Assembly: GCA_934294885.1 (NCBI GenBank)
Contig: CAKRAK010000007.1
Coordinates: 29,455-93,454 of the forward strand
Reading direction: 5' to 3'
Length of the DNA stretch: 64,000 bases
From: an uncultured Lachnospiraceae bacterium
GTDB lineage: Bacteria; Bacillota; Clostridia; Lachnospirales; Lachnospiraceae
Shown here: positions 37,064 through 44,057 of the stretch, one piece after another
How the letters are laid out: every line of letters starts with the position of its first letter
Numbering within the stretch: the first letter of the stretch is position 1
Program-made: the position numbers and the translations under genes
Notes under the pieces: model-generated
What the model was told of the DNA's origin: nothing
The model's database searches: none
The model's input: only the letters and a program-made list of their open reading frames with translations

Positions 37064-37837
37064 ATGAAAAATGTAATTACCAGTACATCCAATCAAAAAA
37101 TCAAGAATATTTCAAAATGCCTGAAGAATGCAAAGGAACGGAAAAAACAGGATGTTTTTTTGGTTGAGGGGCTTCGCATGTTTGGGGAGATTCCCCAAAA
37201 TCAGCATATAGAAACCTTTGCCACCGAAGCATTTTTTCAAAAACACCGGGATTTGTTTCAGGACATTTCATATGAGCTAGTAAGCGAACACGTATTAGAT
37301 ACCATTACGGATACCAAAACCCCACAGGGGGTAATCAGCCTTGTCAGGCGGTTCCATTATAATATGGAGGATATTACCACAGGAACGGCACCCCTGATCA
37401 TGGCACTGGAAAATCTTCAGGATCCCGGCAATCTGGGAACCATTCTTCGAACCGGAGAGGGGGCAGGTGTGACAGGAGTTTTGATGAGCAAGGATACAGT
37501 GGATATTTATAATCCTAAGGTGGTTCGCTCTACTATGGGCTCCATTTTCCGAATACCGTTTCTTTATGTCGAAAATCTGACCCGGACCATAAAGGACCTG
37601 GGGGAACAGAATTTTTGTACATACAGTGCTCATTTACAGGGAAAGAGCTTTTACGACTTTGACTACACAAAACCGACAATTTTTTGCATCGGAAATGAGG
37701 GGAACGGTCTGACAGATTCCCTGAGTGCAGCTACAAATTACAAAATTAAAATACCAATGTCGGGAAAAGTGGAGTCTCTAAACGCCGCAACTGCGTCCAC
37801 TGTTTTAATGTACGAGGCAATGCGACAAAGATATTGA
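37064..37837 (+). CDS. SpoU/TrmH-family RNA 2'-O-methyltransferase
   Basis: 257 residues. An N-terminal substrate-binding part is followed by the SPOUT fold with its three motifs: LENLQDPGNLGTILRTGEGAG, FCIGNEGNGL and IPMSGKVESLNAATAS. The protein uses SAM to methylate a ribose in 23S rRNA or tRNA (RlmB/TrmH group, target unclear). The ATG at 37064 is preceded by GAAGAGGAAGAG; an earlier frame would overlap dnaE. The N-terminal domain resembles that of YsgA-like proteins of Firmicutes. Confidence 0.9.
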   Translation: MKNVITSTSNQKIKNISKCLKNAKERKKQDVFLVEGLRMFGEIPQNQHIETFATEAFFQKHRDLFQDISYELVSEHVLDTITDTKTPQGVISLVRRFHYNMEDITTGTAPLIMALENLQDPGNLGTILRTGEGAGVTGVLMSKDTVDIYNPKVVRSTMGSIFRIPFLYVENLTRTIKDLGEQNFCTYSAHLQGKSFYDFDYTKPTIFCIGNEGNGLTDSLSAATNYKIKIPMSGKVESLNAATASTVLMYEAMRQRY

Positions 37838-37903
37838 TTTCTTTGACAAAACTAGTCGGTTTTAGAGAAAAAATCCCCGTTCTATAAAATGACTTCCTGT
37901 ACT

Positions 37904-37958
37904 AAGATATAGTACATAGTAAATGTTTTATCCAGAGGAGAGACACAAGATATAGTAC
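37904..37958 (+). promoter_or_regulatory. Direct repeat and palindrome upstream of the tandem OB-fold gene
   Basis: AAGATATAGTAC occurs at 37904-37915 and again at 37947-37958. The first copy is part of a perfect inverted repeat, TGTACTA, 5 bases, TAGTACA. The pair lies about 80-130 bases before the start at 38035 and may be an operator. Confidence 0.4.
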
Positions 37959-38034
37959 TTTTCATAAGTGGCTATAAGGATGATTCAACATTTATTGTGG
38001 AAAATCTGTTAAGGTACATGGAAGGAGAAAAAAG

Positions 38035-38664
38035 ATGACAGAGAAAGCATTAGCAAACAATCAGGCTGTAGTGGCGGGGGAAATTATTTCTGAATTTACC
38101 TTTAGCCATGAGATTTACGGAGAGGGATTTTATATGGTGGATTTGCTTGTAAGCCGGTTAAGTGATGCCACTGATGTGATTCCTCTTATGGTGTCAGACC
38201 GGTTAATCGATGTGAATGAAAGTCATGTTGGAGAACGGATTGAAGCAAAGGGGCAGTTCCGTTCCTATAACAAACATGAAGAGACAAAAAACCGGTTGAT
38301 TCTTTCGTTATTTGTGAGGGAGCTTAATGTTTTAAAAGAGGATGATGAGATGCAGCACCCAAATCAGATTTATTTGGATGGTTACATCTGTAAAACTCCT
38401 ATTTATCGTATGACGCCTCTTGGCAGGGAGATTGCCGATGTATTACTGGCTGTGAATCGTGCGTATGGCAAATCTGATTATATTCCTTGTATTTGCTGGG
38501 GCAGAAATGCCAGATTTGCAGGGAAATTAGAGGTTGGCGAGCACGTTGCCATATGGGGAAGAATCCAAAGCCGGGAATATCAAAAAAGGCTGGAAAATGA
38601 TGAGGTCATCAGCCGGGTTGCATATGAAGTTTCCGTCAGTAAGATGGAATGCTTGGAGTCATAA
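38035..38664 (+). CDS. Tandem OB-fold protein, single-stranded-DNA-binding-like
   Basis: 209 residues with two OB-fold-like halves. The first (about residues 10-100) starts VVAGEIISEF and the second (about 113-205) has IYLDGYICKTPIYRMTPLGREIADVLLAV and the CICWGRNARFAGKL stretch, close to the single-strand binding family. Ordinary SSB has one OB fold and an acidic C-terminal tip; this protein has two and ends in a short MECLES. A role in DNA binding is likely but unproven. AAGGAG lies before the ATG. Confidence 0.75.
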   Translation: MTEKALANNQAVVAGEIISEFTFSHEIYGEGFYMVDLLVSRLSDATDVIPLMVSDRLIDVNESHVGERIEAKGQFRSYNKHEETKNRLILSLFVRELNVLKEDDEMQHPNQIYLDGYICKTPIYRMTPLGREIADVLLAVNRAYGKSDYIPCICWGRNARFAGKLEVGEHVAIWGRIQSREYQKRLENDEVISRVAYEVSVSKMECLES

Positions 38665-38679
38665 TGAGAATAGTTTTCA
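38665..38679 (+). promoter_or_regulatory. Fur/PerR-like box
   Basis: TGAGAATAGTTTTCA is a 7-1-7 near-palindrome, close to the Fur/PerR consensus TGATAATNATTATCA with about three differences. It starts at the stop of the preceding gene and lies 15 bases before the -35 of the next promoter. Match by eye only. Confidence 0.35.
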
Positions 38680-38694
38680 ATTTCGACTTAAAAT

Positions 38695-38723
38695 TTGCTT
38701 TTTATTTCAGTTTATGCTAGGAT
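38695..38723 (+). promoter_or_regulatory. Candidate sigma-A promoter of the CobO-like gene
   Basis: TTGCTT at 38695-38700 and TAGGAT at 38718-38723 with a 17-base spacer, 70 bases before the start at 38793. Confidence 0.45.
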
Positions 38724-38792
38724 ATATCAATCTTACAGATTAGATAAAATTGTTGAATATTGTAATTACAACAAGTGATGAGGTGTGAAGAT

Positions 38793-39260
38793 ATGAAAAG
38801 TGTACATATTATATACGGAGATGGTTATGGTAAAACTGCAGCCGCGATGGGTCTGGCAGTTAAGGCAGTAGGTGCAGGAGAAACCGTTACGATTGTGCAG
38901 TTTTTGAAAGGTACAGAGGCAGACTACTCCAGTTTGAAGCAATACGATGAAATCAATTTCTTTACATTTGAAAACAGCGACAAGCCCTTTGACCGGTTGT
39001 CAGAGGAGGAGCGTGTGGCACAGCGGGAGAAGGCCATGAACAGTTTTCATTATGCAAAGAAGGTAATAGACACAGGAAGCTCAGATGTAGTGATTTTGGA
39101 TGAGGTTTTGGGTCTGGTAGATTATCATATTATATATCAGGAGGATATAGAGGAATTACTTCACAGCAATAGTGAGGTGAAGCTGATTATGACAGGACGG
39201 AATTGTCCGGAGTCTATCAAGAAGGAAGCATCATTATTGTCGCATATTGTGACAGATTAG
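38793..39260 (+). CDS. CobO/BtuR-like P-loop ATP:corrinoid adenosyltransferase family protein
   Basis: 155 residues, slightly shorter than typical CobO (about 175-200). The P-loop is GDGYGKTAAA at about residues 9-18, where CobO usually has GxGKGKTTAA. The VTIVQFLKG strand, a VVILDEVLGLV Walker B-like strand and LIMTGRNCPE match the family. Members transfer the adenosyl group of ATP to cob(I)alamin. No other cobalamin genes are near, so a divergent role is possible. The ATG at 38793 is chosen for AGGTG upstream; a GTG at 38775 is less likely. Confidence 0.8.
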   Translation: MKSVHIIYGDGYGKTAAAMGLAVKAVGAGETVTIVQFLKGTEADYSSLKQYDEINFFTFENSDKPFDRLSEEERVAQREKAMNSFHYAKKVIDTGSSDVVILDEVLGLVDYHIIYQEDIEELLHSNSEVKLIMTGRNCPESIKKEASLLSHIVTD

Positions 39261-39289
39261 CACTACGATTTATATAGAATGATAAAAGG

Positions 39290-39322
39290 GAACAGATGCC
39301 GTTACCGGCATCTGTTCTTTTG
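39290..39322 (+). terminator. Terminator after the CobO-like gene
   Basis: GAACAGATGCCG pairs perfectly with CGGCATCTGTTC around a TTAC loop, followed by TTTTGTT. Confidence 0.9.
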
Positions 39323-39424
39323 TTATGGCGACATGTAATGAAAACAAAAATATTATTCCATGCCAGATTTCGAAAGTGTCCGGATAAGGATTATCTATGT
39401 GTAATAAAGTGTCATAAACATATG

Positions 39425-39453
39425 TTGACACATTGCTGCGCATAAGATATGAT
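39425..39453 (+). promoter_or_regulatory. Sigma-A promoter of the Rpn-family gene
   Basis: TTGACA at 39425-39430 and TATGAT at 39448-39453 with a 17-base spacer. The start codon is about 175 bases further on. The leader in between shows no strong fold. The 369-base gap holds this promoter and the terminator above, and otherwise nothing I recognise. Confidence 0.6.
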
Positions 39454-39629
39454 AGTGTCAAAAAATAAAATGGCACAGGAGATATATTCATATCATTGTA
39501 GAATCGGATTTGTTTTGTTATAATTATGATACCAGCAGATATCCGGGAATGATATGAGCAGGCGGAGAATATCGAAGCAGAATTTCTACTTTGTCATTGT
39601 AATAATAATTTTGACAAAGGAGGAATAAT

Positions 39630-40475
39630 ATGGCAGAGAAAGATATTACAGAGAAGATGCTCGCTGACTATAATGATGTTTTTGCAGACATTGTGAATGT
39701 GTTGTTATTTGATGGGGAGATGATCGTGGAACCGGATTCTCTTGAAAGTGTGAAAGATAAAAGTCAGCTGAAGATTGCCAATGAGATTCACGAAGAAGAA
39801 CGGGATATTACCAAGGTGTTGAAGAGTAATAATATCCGGATTTCGCTGATTGGATTGGAACATCAGACCACTGTGGATAAGGATGAGTCCTTCCGTGTAA
39901 TGGCATACGATGGAGCTTCTTACAAGGGTCAGCTATTGGGGAATCAAAAGGAACGATATCCGGTTGTTACACTTGTGTTATACTTTGGAACAACCCATTG
40001 GAATCAGCCGTTATCGTTATGGGATTCTCTTGATATCCGGGAAGAATGGAAGCCTTATGTGAATGATTACCGGGTGAATCTTTTCGAGATCGCATTTTTA
40101 ACACCGGAGCAGGTACGGATGTTCAAAAGTGATTTTCGGATTGTGGCAGACTATTTTGTCCAGTTGAGAACGAATAAGAACTACAAGCCATCCAAGGAAG
40201 AATTTGTTCATATAGATGAGATTTTAAAGCTGATGACGGTGTTGACCAAGGATAACCGTTTTACGGTTAAACAGAATGAAAAGCAGGGAGGTGCGAAGAA
40301 TATGTGTGAAGTGTTTGATATTTATGAGAACCGTGGACTGCAGAAGGGCAAACTTGAGGGTAAAATTGAAGCATATCTTGATATGGGAATGTCTATTGAA
40401 GTAATTGCACAAAAGCTTGGCATGTCTGTAGAAGATGTGCAGGATATTGTTGCATCTCTGGGAATTGACTTATAG
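39630..40475 (+). CDS. Rpn family recombination-promoting nuclease/putative transposase
   Basis: 281 residues. The N-terminal ~200 residues are the PD-(D/E)XK-like domain: DYNDVFADIVN, then SLIGLEHQT as the core E-x-Q, then RYPVVTLVLYFG. The C-terminal ~60 residues are a linker and a small helix-turn-helix (IEVIAQKLGMSVEDVQDI). Rpn proteins (Transposase_31 group) raise RecA-independent recombination in Escherichia coli. Such genes are numerous and variable in Lachnospiraceae. AAAGGAGG precedes the ATG. It has its own promoter and lies next to a repeat-rich gap. Confidence 0.85.
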   Translation: MAEKDITEKMLADYNDVFADIVNVLLFDGEMIVEPDSLESVKDKSQLKIANEIHEEERDITKVLKSNNIRISLIGLEHQTTVDKDESFRVMAYDGASYKGQLLGNQKERYPVVTLVLYFGTTHWNQPLSLWDSLDIREEWKPYVNDYRVNLFEIAFLTPEQVRMFKSDFRIVADYFVQLRTNKNYKPSKEEFVHIDEILKLMTVLTKDNRFTVKQNEKQGGAKNMCEVFDIYENRGLQKGKLEGKIEAYLDMGMSIEVIAQKLGMSVEDVQDIVASLGIDL

Positions 40476-40504
40476 AAACACATTGTTGTTATAAGAATCT
40501 GGAA

Positions 40505-40770
40505 ATGAATAATGATTTGGCAGGTGAGCTCAGCAGTTGTTCACGGCAAAAGTGAATCCTATCCTATGTCAGCTTTCAAAAGCAGCTGATGGATTCCTTG
40601 TAAGGACATCTGCTTCCGTCGGTACTTAATAAGTGCGAAGCACGAATTTAGTATCGCTACGAGAAGCAGACAGTGGGAACGGTCCTTGAAAGGAACCATC
40701 ACTGCGTAAGAAAGCGTCCGGGTAGGAATTACCTACCGGCAACGATTTTACATCTGTCGGCAAGGACTTT
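40505..40770 (+). other. Structured intergenic region, candidate RNA or diverged element
   Basis: A dense run of hairpins without a reading frame: TCTGCTTC/GAAGCAGA enclosing GTACTTAA, GTGCGAAGCAC and TTTAGTAT; GGTCCTT/AAGGAACC; GGTAGG/CCTACC. The order stem, GTACTTAA, apical hairpin, TTTAGTA, stem matches the centre of the palindromic elements, although the outer stems have different sequence. It lies between the Rpn gene and the dapA promoter. No terminator-like T run marks its end. It matches no RNA family I know. Confidence 0.5.
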
Positions 40771-40780
40771 TGAGATATAG

Positions 40781-40809
40781 TTGACACTATCCAACCATGG
40801 TGCTATGAT
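40781..40809 (+). promoter_or_regulatory. Sigma-A promoter of the dapA leader
   Basis: TTGACA at 40781-40786 and TATGAT at 40804-40809 with an exact 17-base spacer. Transcription would start near 40816, about 30 bases before the riboswitch. Confidence 0.75.
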
Positions 40810-40845
40810 GAAAGAACATTATATAGAAAGACGTTTTCGTCGATT

Positions 40846-41034
40846 GTAGAGGCGCACGTGTCATAAGTATTTATTTTGAAAGATAAGGCTTGACGATGGA
40901 TAAGGAAAGGGACCCGTGCCGAAGAAGGGTATTACCTTATGAATATCTTGTCTGGATGTGTAGTTAAGAGCTGCATGTCTGTCACCGATTTATATGGACT
41001 GCAAGGTGCAAGGACAGAACAGGTGGAGTGCTAC
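40846..41034 (+). ncRNA. Lysine riboswitch (L box)
   Basis: The P1 stem pairs GTAG (40846-40849) with CTAC (41031-41034). In between are lysine riboswitch marks: TAGAGGCGCA near the 5' end, ATAAGTA, the GGAAAGGGACC and GTGCCGAAG arm, CTGTCAC, and GGTGGAG near the 3' end, in the order of the Bacillus lysC leader. The RNA binds lysine and controls an intrinsic terminator. It lies upstream of dapA, a lysine pathway gene. Confidence 0.88.
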
Positions 41035-41054
41035 GGAATGAAGAGGATTTATAA

Positions 41055-41085
41055 GCTTCGTTGGCACTGCCGACGAAGCATTTTT
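41055..41085 (+). terminator. Riboswitch-controlled terminator
   Basis: GCTTCGTTGGC pairs with GCCGACGAAGC around an ACT loop, followed by ATTTTT. It starts 21 bases after the aptamer and would end transcription before dapA when lysine is bound. Confidence 0.88.
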
Positions 41086-41098
41086 CATATAATAAAGT

Positions 41099-41346
41099 AT
41101 AGTAAATCATATAGGCAATTGCGAAACGCTCAACAACTGATATTACTTGTGCAAAATTAAATATGATATGTAAGCAGGCTCTTGTAGCACACCGGTACTT
41201 AACGAAGGAAAGCGTTAGCGTATTCCGAGTTTAGTACCGCTGTGTGCGGATGAAGCGCAAGCGTGCCTGCGATATATCCATATTTAATTTGCACAAGTCA
41301 AAAAGGAAAAAACGTTTCGCAAATGCCTAATAGTAAATCATGTAGG
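41099..41346. repeat. Palindromic interspersed element, copy C (full length, with target-type duplications)
   Basis: Direct repeats ATAGTAAATCATATAGG (41099-41115) and ATAGTAAATCATGTAGG (41330-41346) differ by one base. Inside, outer arms GGCAATTGCGAAACG and CGTTTCGCAAATGCC are inverted. The core (41147-41296) has TTGTGCAAAATTAAATATG-type ends and a hairpin-rich interior almost identical to copy A. It encodes no protein, so it would need a transposase in trans. It sits between the riboswitch terminator and the dapA ribosome site. Confidence 0.85.
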
Positions 41347-41362
41347 AAAAGGAGAAGAGATT

Positions 41363-42253
41363 ATGGCAATTTTTACAGGGTCAGCAGTTGCATTGGTAAC
41401 ACCATTTCATGAGGATGGCAGCGTTAATTATGAGGAGTTAAAGGCATTAGTAGAGTATCATGTAGCAAATAAGACAGATGCAATCGTTATTTGCGGTACT
41501 ACCGGAGAGGCTTCTACCATGACAGAGGAAGAGCACATGGATGTAATTGCAAAATGTGTTGAGTATGTCGGAAAGAGAATTCCTGTTATTGCAGGAACCG
41601 GTTCTAATTGTACAGCAACCGCCATTAAGCTTTCAAAGGAGGCACAGGAGGTTGGAGCAGATGCATTATTAGTTGTTACTCCATATTATAATAAGGCAAC
41701 TCAGGGAGGACTGATTAAGCATTACACAGCAATTGCAAATGCAGTAGACCTTCCAATTATCATGTATAATGTCCCAGGCAGAACCGGATGTAATATTCAG
41801 CCACAGACAGCAGTAACACTTGCTAAGACATGTGAGAATATTGTGGCAATTAAAGAGGCTTCCGGCAATATTTCCCAGGTTGTAAAATTAGCACAGTTGG
41901 CAGATGGATGTATTGATATTTATTCGGGAAATGATGATCAGGTTGTGCCATTACTTTCTTTAGGTGGTAAGGGAGTTATTTCTGTAACCGCAAACATTAT
42001 TCCGGAGGATACCCATGACATGGTACACAAGTATTTAGAAGGTGATGTTGCAGGTTCTTTGGCACTTCAGTTGAAGGCAATTGATCTTTGTGATGCAATG
42101 TTCTGTGAAGTGAATCCGATTCCGGTTAAGAAAGCGGTAGAGCTTGCAGGTCTTTGCGGCGGAACAGTTCGTATGCCGATGACAGAGGCAGAGCCTGCCA
42201 GTGTTGAGAAGATTAAAAAGGCTATGACGGAATATGGTATCAAGCTTGCATAA
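41363..42253 (+). CDS. dapA: 4-hydroxy-tetrahydrodipicolinate synthase
   Basis: 296 residues, standard length. GTTGE at 45-49 binds the substrate carboxylate, Tyr135 is in MYNVPGR, and the Schiff-base Lys164 is in VAIKEASG. It condenses pyruvate with aspartate semialdehyde, the first committed step to diaminopimelate and lysine. AAAGGAG precedes the ATG. It is controlled by the lysine riboswitch about 330 bases upstream, with a palindromic element inserted in the leader. dapB follows after a 112-base gap with a hairpin. Confidence 0.97.
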   Translation: MAIFTGSAVALVTPFHEDGSVNYEELKALVEYHVANKTDAIVICGTTGEASTMTEEEHMDVIAKCVEYVGKRIPVIAGTGSNCTATAIKLSKEAQEVGADALLVVTPYYNKATQGGLIKHYTAIANAVDLPIIMYNVPGRTGCNIQPQTAVTLAKTCENIVAIKEASGNISQVVKLAQLADGCIDIYSGNDDQVVPLLSLGGKGVISVTANIIPEDTHDMVHKYLEGDVAGSLALQLKAIDLCDAMFCEVNPIPVKKAVELAGLCGGTVRMPMTEAEPASVEKIKKAMTEYGIKLA

Positions 42254-42300
42254 CAGTAGTCTGCAAGGGTGAAGAATATAGAATCGCAGTACGAATTTAA

Positions 42301-42338
42301 GGCGTTTTTAAGGGGGATACATTGCCTTTAAAAACGCC
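42301..42338 (+). other. Strong hairpin between dapA and dapB
   Basis: GGCGTTTTTAAGG pairs with CCTTTAAAAACGCC with one bulge. No T run follows, so it is more likely a stabiliser of the dapA message or a processing site than a full terminator. Confidence 0.6.
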
Positions 42339-42365
42339 AAAATAATATGAAAAGAGGACAGCAAT

Positions 42366-43127
42366 ATGGTTAAAATGATTATGCATGGCTGTAATGGTCA
42401 TATGGGACAGGTAATTTCTGATTTGGTGGAAAAGGATCCGGATATTGAAATCGTAGCGGGTGTAGATCCTGCGAATAACAGAACTCATAATTATCCGGTA
42501 TTCCCATCTCTTGAGGAATGTTATGTAGATGCAGATGTGATCATTGATTTTGCGGCTGCAGTTGCAGTAGATGCATTATTGGAATACAGCGAAAAGCATA
42601 TGATTCCTGTTGTTTTATGTACAACCGGATTATCAGAGGCACAGCTTGAGAAGGTAAAGAAAACCAGTGAAAAGGTAGCGATATTAAAATCAGCCAATAT
42701 GTCTTTGGGTATTAATACATTGTTAAAATTACTGAAGGATGCAGCAAAGGTATTCGGTACTGCAGGCTATGATATCGAGGTTGTGGAACAGCATCACAGA
42801 TTAAAGAAGGATGCACCAAGTGGTACGGCACTTGCATTAGCAGATGCGGTAAATGAAGCATTGGATAATGAATATGAATATGTATATGACAGAAGTACAA
42901 GAAGTGAACAGCGTCCTGACAAGGAAATCGGTATTTCTTCTGTTCGTGGTGGTACAATCGTTGGTGTTCATGATGTAATCTTTGCAGGAACAGACGAAGT
43001 CATTACCTTCAATCATACAGCATATTCTAAGTCCGTATTTGCCAAGGGTGCCATTGAGGCAGGAAAGTTCCTTGCAGGAAAGCCTGCGGGAATGTACGAT
43101 ATGGCAGATGTAATTGAAGCAAAGTAG
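42366..43127 (+). CDS. dapB: 4-hydroxy-tetrahydrodipicolinate reductase
   Basis: 253 residues. The nucleotide-binding start is MHGCNGHMGQ, a CTTGLSE strand follows, and the catalytic region is EQHHRLKKDAPSGTA. It reduces the DapA product with NAD(P)H in diaminopimelate synthesis, which feeds both peptidoglycan and lysine. AAAGAGGACAG lies before the ATG. Co-transcription with dapA would bring it under the same riboswitch. Confidence 0.96.
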   Translation: MVKMIMHGCNGHMGQVISDLVEKDPDIEIVAGVDPANNRTHNYPVFPSLEECYVDADVIIDFAAAVAVDALLEYSEKHMIPVVLCTTGLSEAQLEKVKKTSEKVAILKSANMSLGINTLLKLLKDAAKVFGTAGYDIEVVEQHHRLKKDAPSGTALALADAVNEALDNEYEYVYDRSTRSEQRPDKEIGISSVRGGTIVGVHDVIFAGTDEVITFNHTAYSKSVFAKGAIEAGKFLAGKPAGMYDMADVIEAK

Positions 43128-43200
43128 AAGTTCCTTTAATAGTTACACCACAATTTACAAACTATGATGGGATGATATAACGTTCAATCATCTGAACGGA

Positions 43201-43277
43201 TTTGTAAAGCATCTAATATGAAATACAAACAGGCTCTTACAGCACATGAGAAGGATATAGTATTCATTTGCACAAAT
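43201..43277. repeat. Palindromic interspersed element, copy D (degenerate)
   Basis: Contains CAGGCTCTTACAGCACA (43230-43246), matching the CAGGCTCTTGTAGCACA of copies A and C. TTTGCACAAAT follows (43266-43276), matching their terminal arm. The interior stem is deleted. It lies about 50 bases before the start of the next gene. Confidence 0.5.
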
Positions 43278-43323
43278 TATACGGAAAGAACGAATATGGA
43301 AAGAAAGTACGAGGGAGTAATAT

Positions 43324-44034
43324 ATGGGATTATTAGACCGGATGATAAAGAATGTGGCAAACGATGTATTGGGGGACGCCCTCAGACAGGTAGAAAGAAA
43401 TGCTTCTAATGCAATATCGGGAAAGGTAACCGCGTTAGTGGATGATTATAGTGAGGCTGCCAAGGCTAAGGTGGAGAATAAAAAAGAAGATATGAAGCAG
43501 GCTATCATTGAGGCTTCGGAAAATCAGAAGCTGCCGGAGATTGTAGCAAATTCCGAAGAATCAGAGGCACTTCAGTTTGGATCTACCGAGAAGGTAGTGT
43601 ATCATTACGTGGACGAGGACAAGCAGATTGATGATTTCGTTCCACTACGTGTTATTGGAAGCATGATTCTCCCAATTGGAGAAAATGGTAAATACGAAGG
43701 AAATCAGGAGGTAGCAGATAAGCTTTCTGATGGTATTTTTGAGAGCTTGCAGAAGGTACTGGATGAGTTGACCGCAAAATCCATTGAGCCCAATAATCTT
43801 TCTTCCAGAGGAATTACCCTGAGTCAGAAAACAAGGCAGTATGTGGAGCCTTTGTGTAATCAATACAAATTATCCGCAGGTATGGTTGTTTTTTCTATTA
43901 TATTACCGGTGAATGAAACAGCTTATACCGATGGAGAAAATGTAAGCGGTCAATCGGCTTGGGTATGTCCATATTGTGGAAGCAAAGCAACCGGCAACGT
44001 TTGTGGAGCTTGTGGTGCACCAAAGGAAGTTTAA
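43324..44034 (+). CDS. Zinc-ribbon protein of unknown function
   Basis: 236 residues. The first ~75 are charged and helical, the middle ~130 have the look of an alpha/beta domain with VPLRVIGSMILP, and the C terminus is a zinc ribbon with CPYCGSKATGNVCGACG. There is no signal peptide or membrane segment. Such C-terminal ribbons are common in small cytosolic Firmicutes proteins with unknown roles. GAGGGAG lies before the ATG. It is followed by nadE after 23 bases, so both may be co-transcribed. Confidence 0.8.
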   Translation: MGLLDRMIKNVANDVLGDALRQVERNASNAISGKVTALVDDYSEAAKAKVENKKEDMKQAIIEASENQKLPEIVANSEESEALQFGSTEKVVYHYVDEDKQIDDFVPLRVIGSMILPIGENGKYEGNQEVADKLSDGIFESLQKVLDELTAKSIEPNNLSSRGITLSQKTRQYVEPLCNQYKLSAGMVVFSIILPVNETAYTDGENVSGQSAWVCPYCGSKATGNVCGACGAPKEV

Positions 44035-44057
44035 TGGATATAAGGAAAGGTTAATCA

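Noticed and set aside
40939..41160. Plus-strand open frame of 73 codons upstream of dapA
   Set aside because: It lies across the riboswitch and its terminator, whose RNA features explain the conservation.
43218..43409. Plus-strand open frame of 63 codons overlapping the zinc-ribbon gene
   Set aside because: It overlaps the real gene in another frame and starts inside a repeat remnant.
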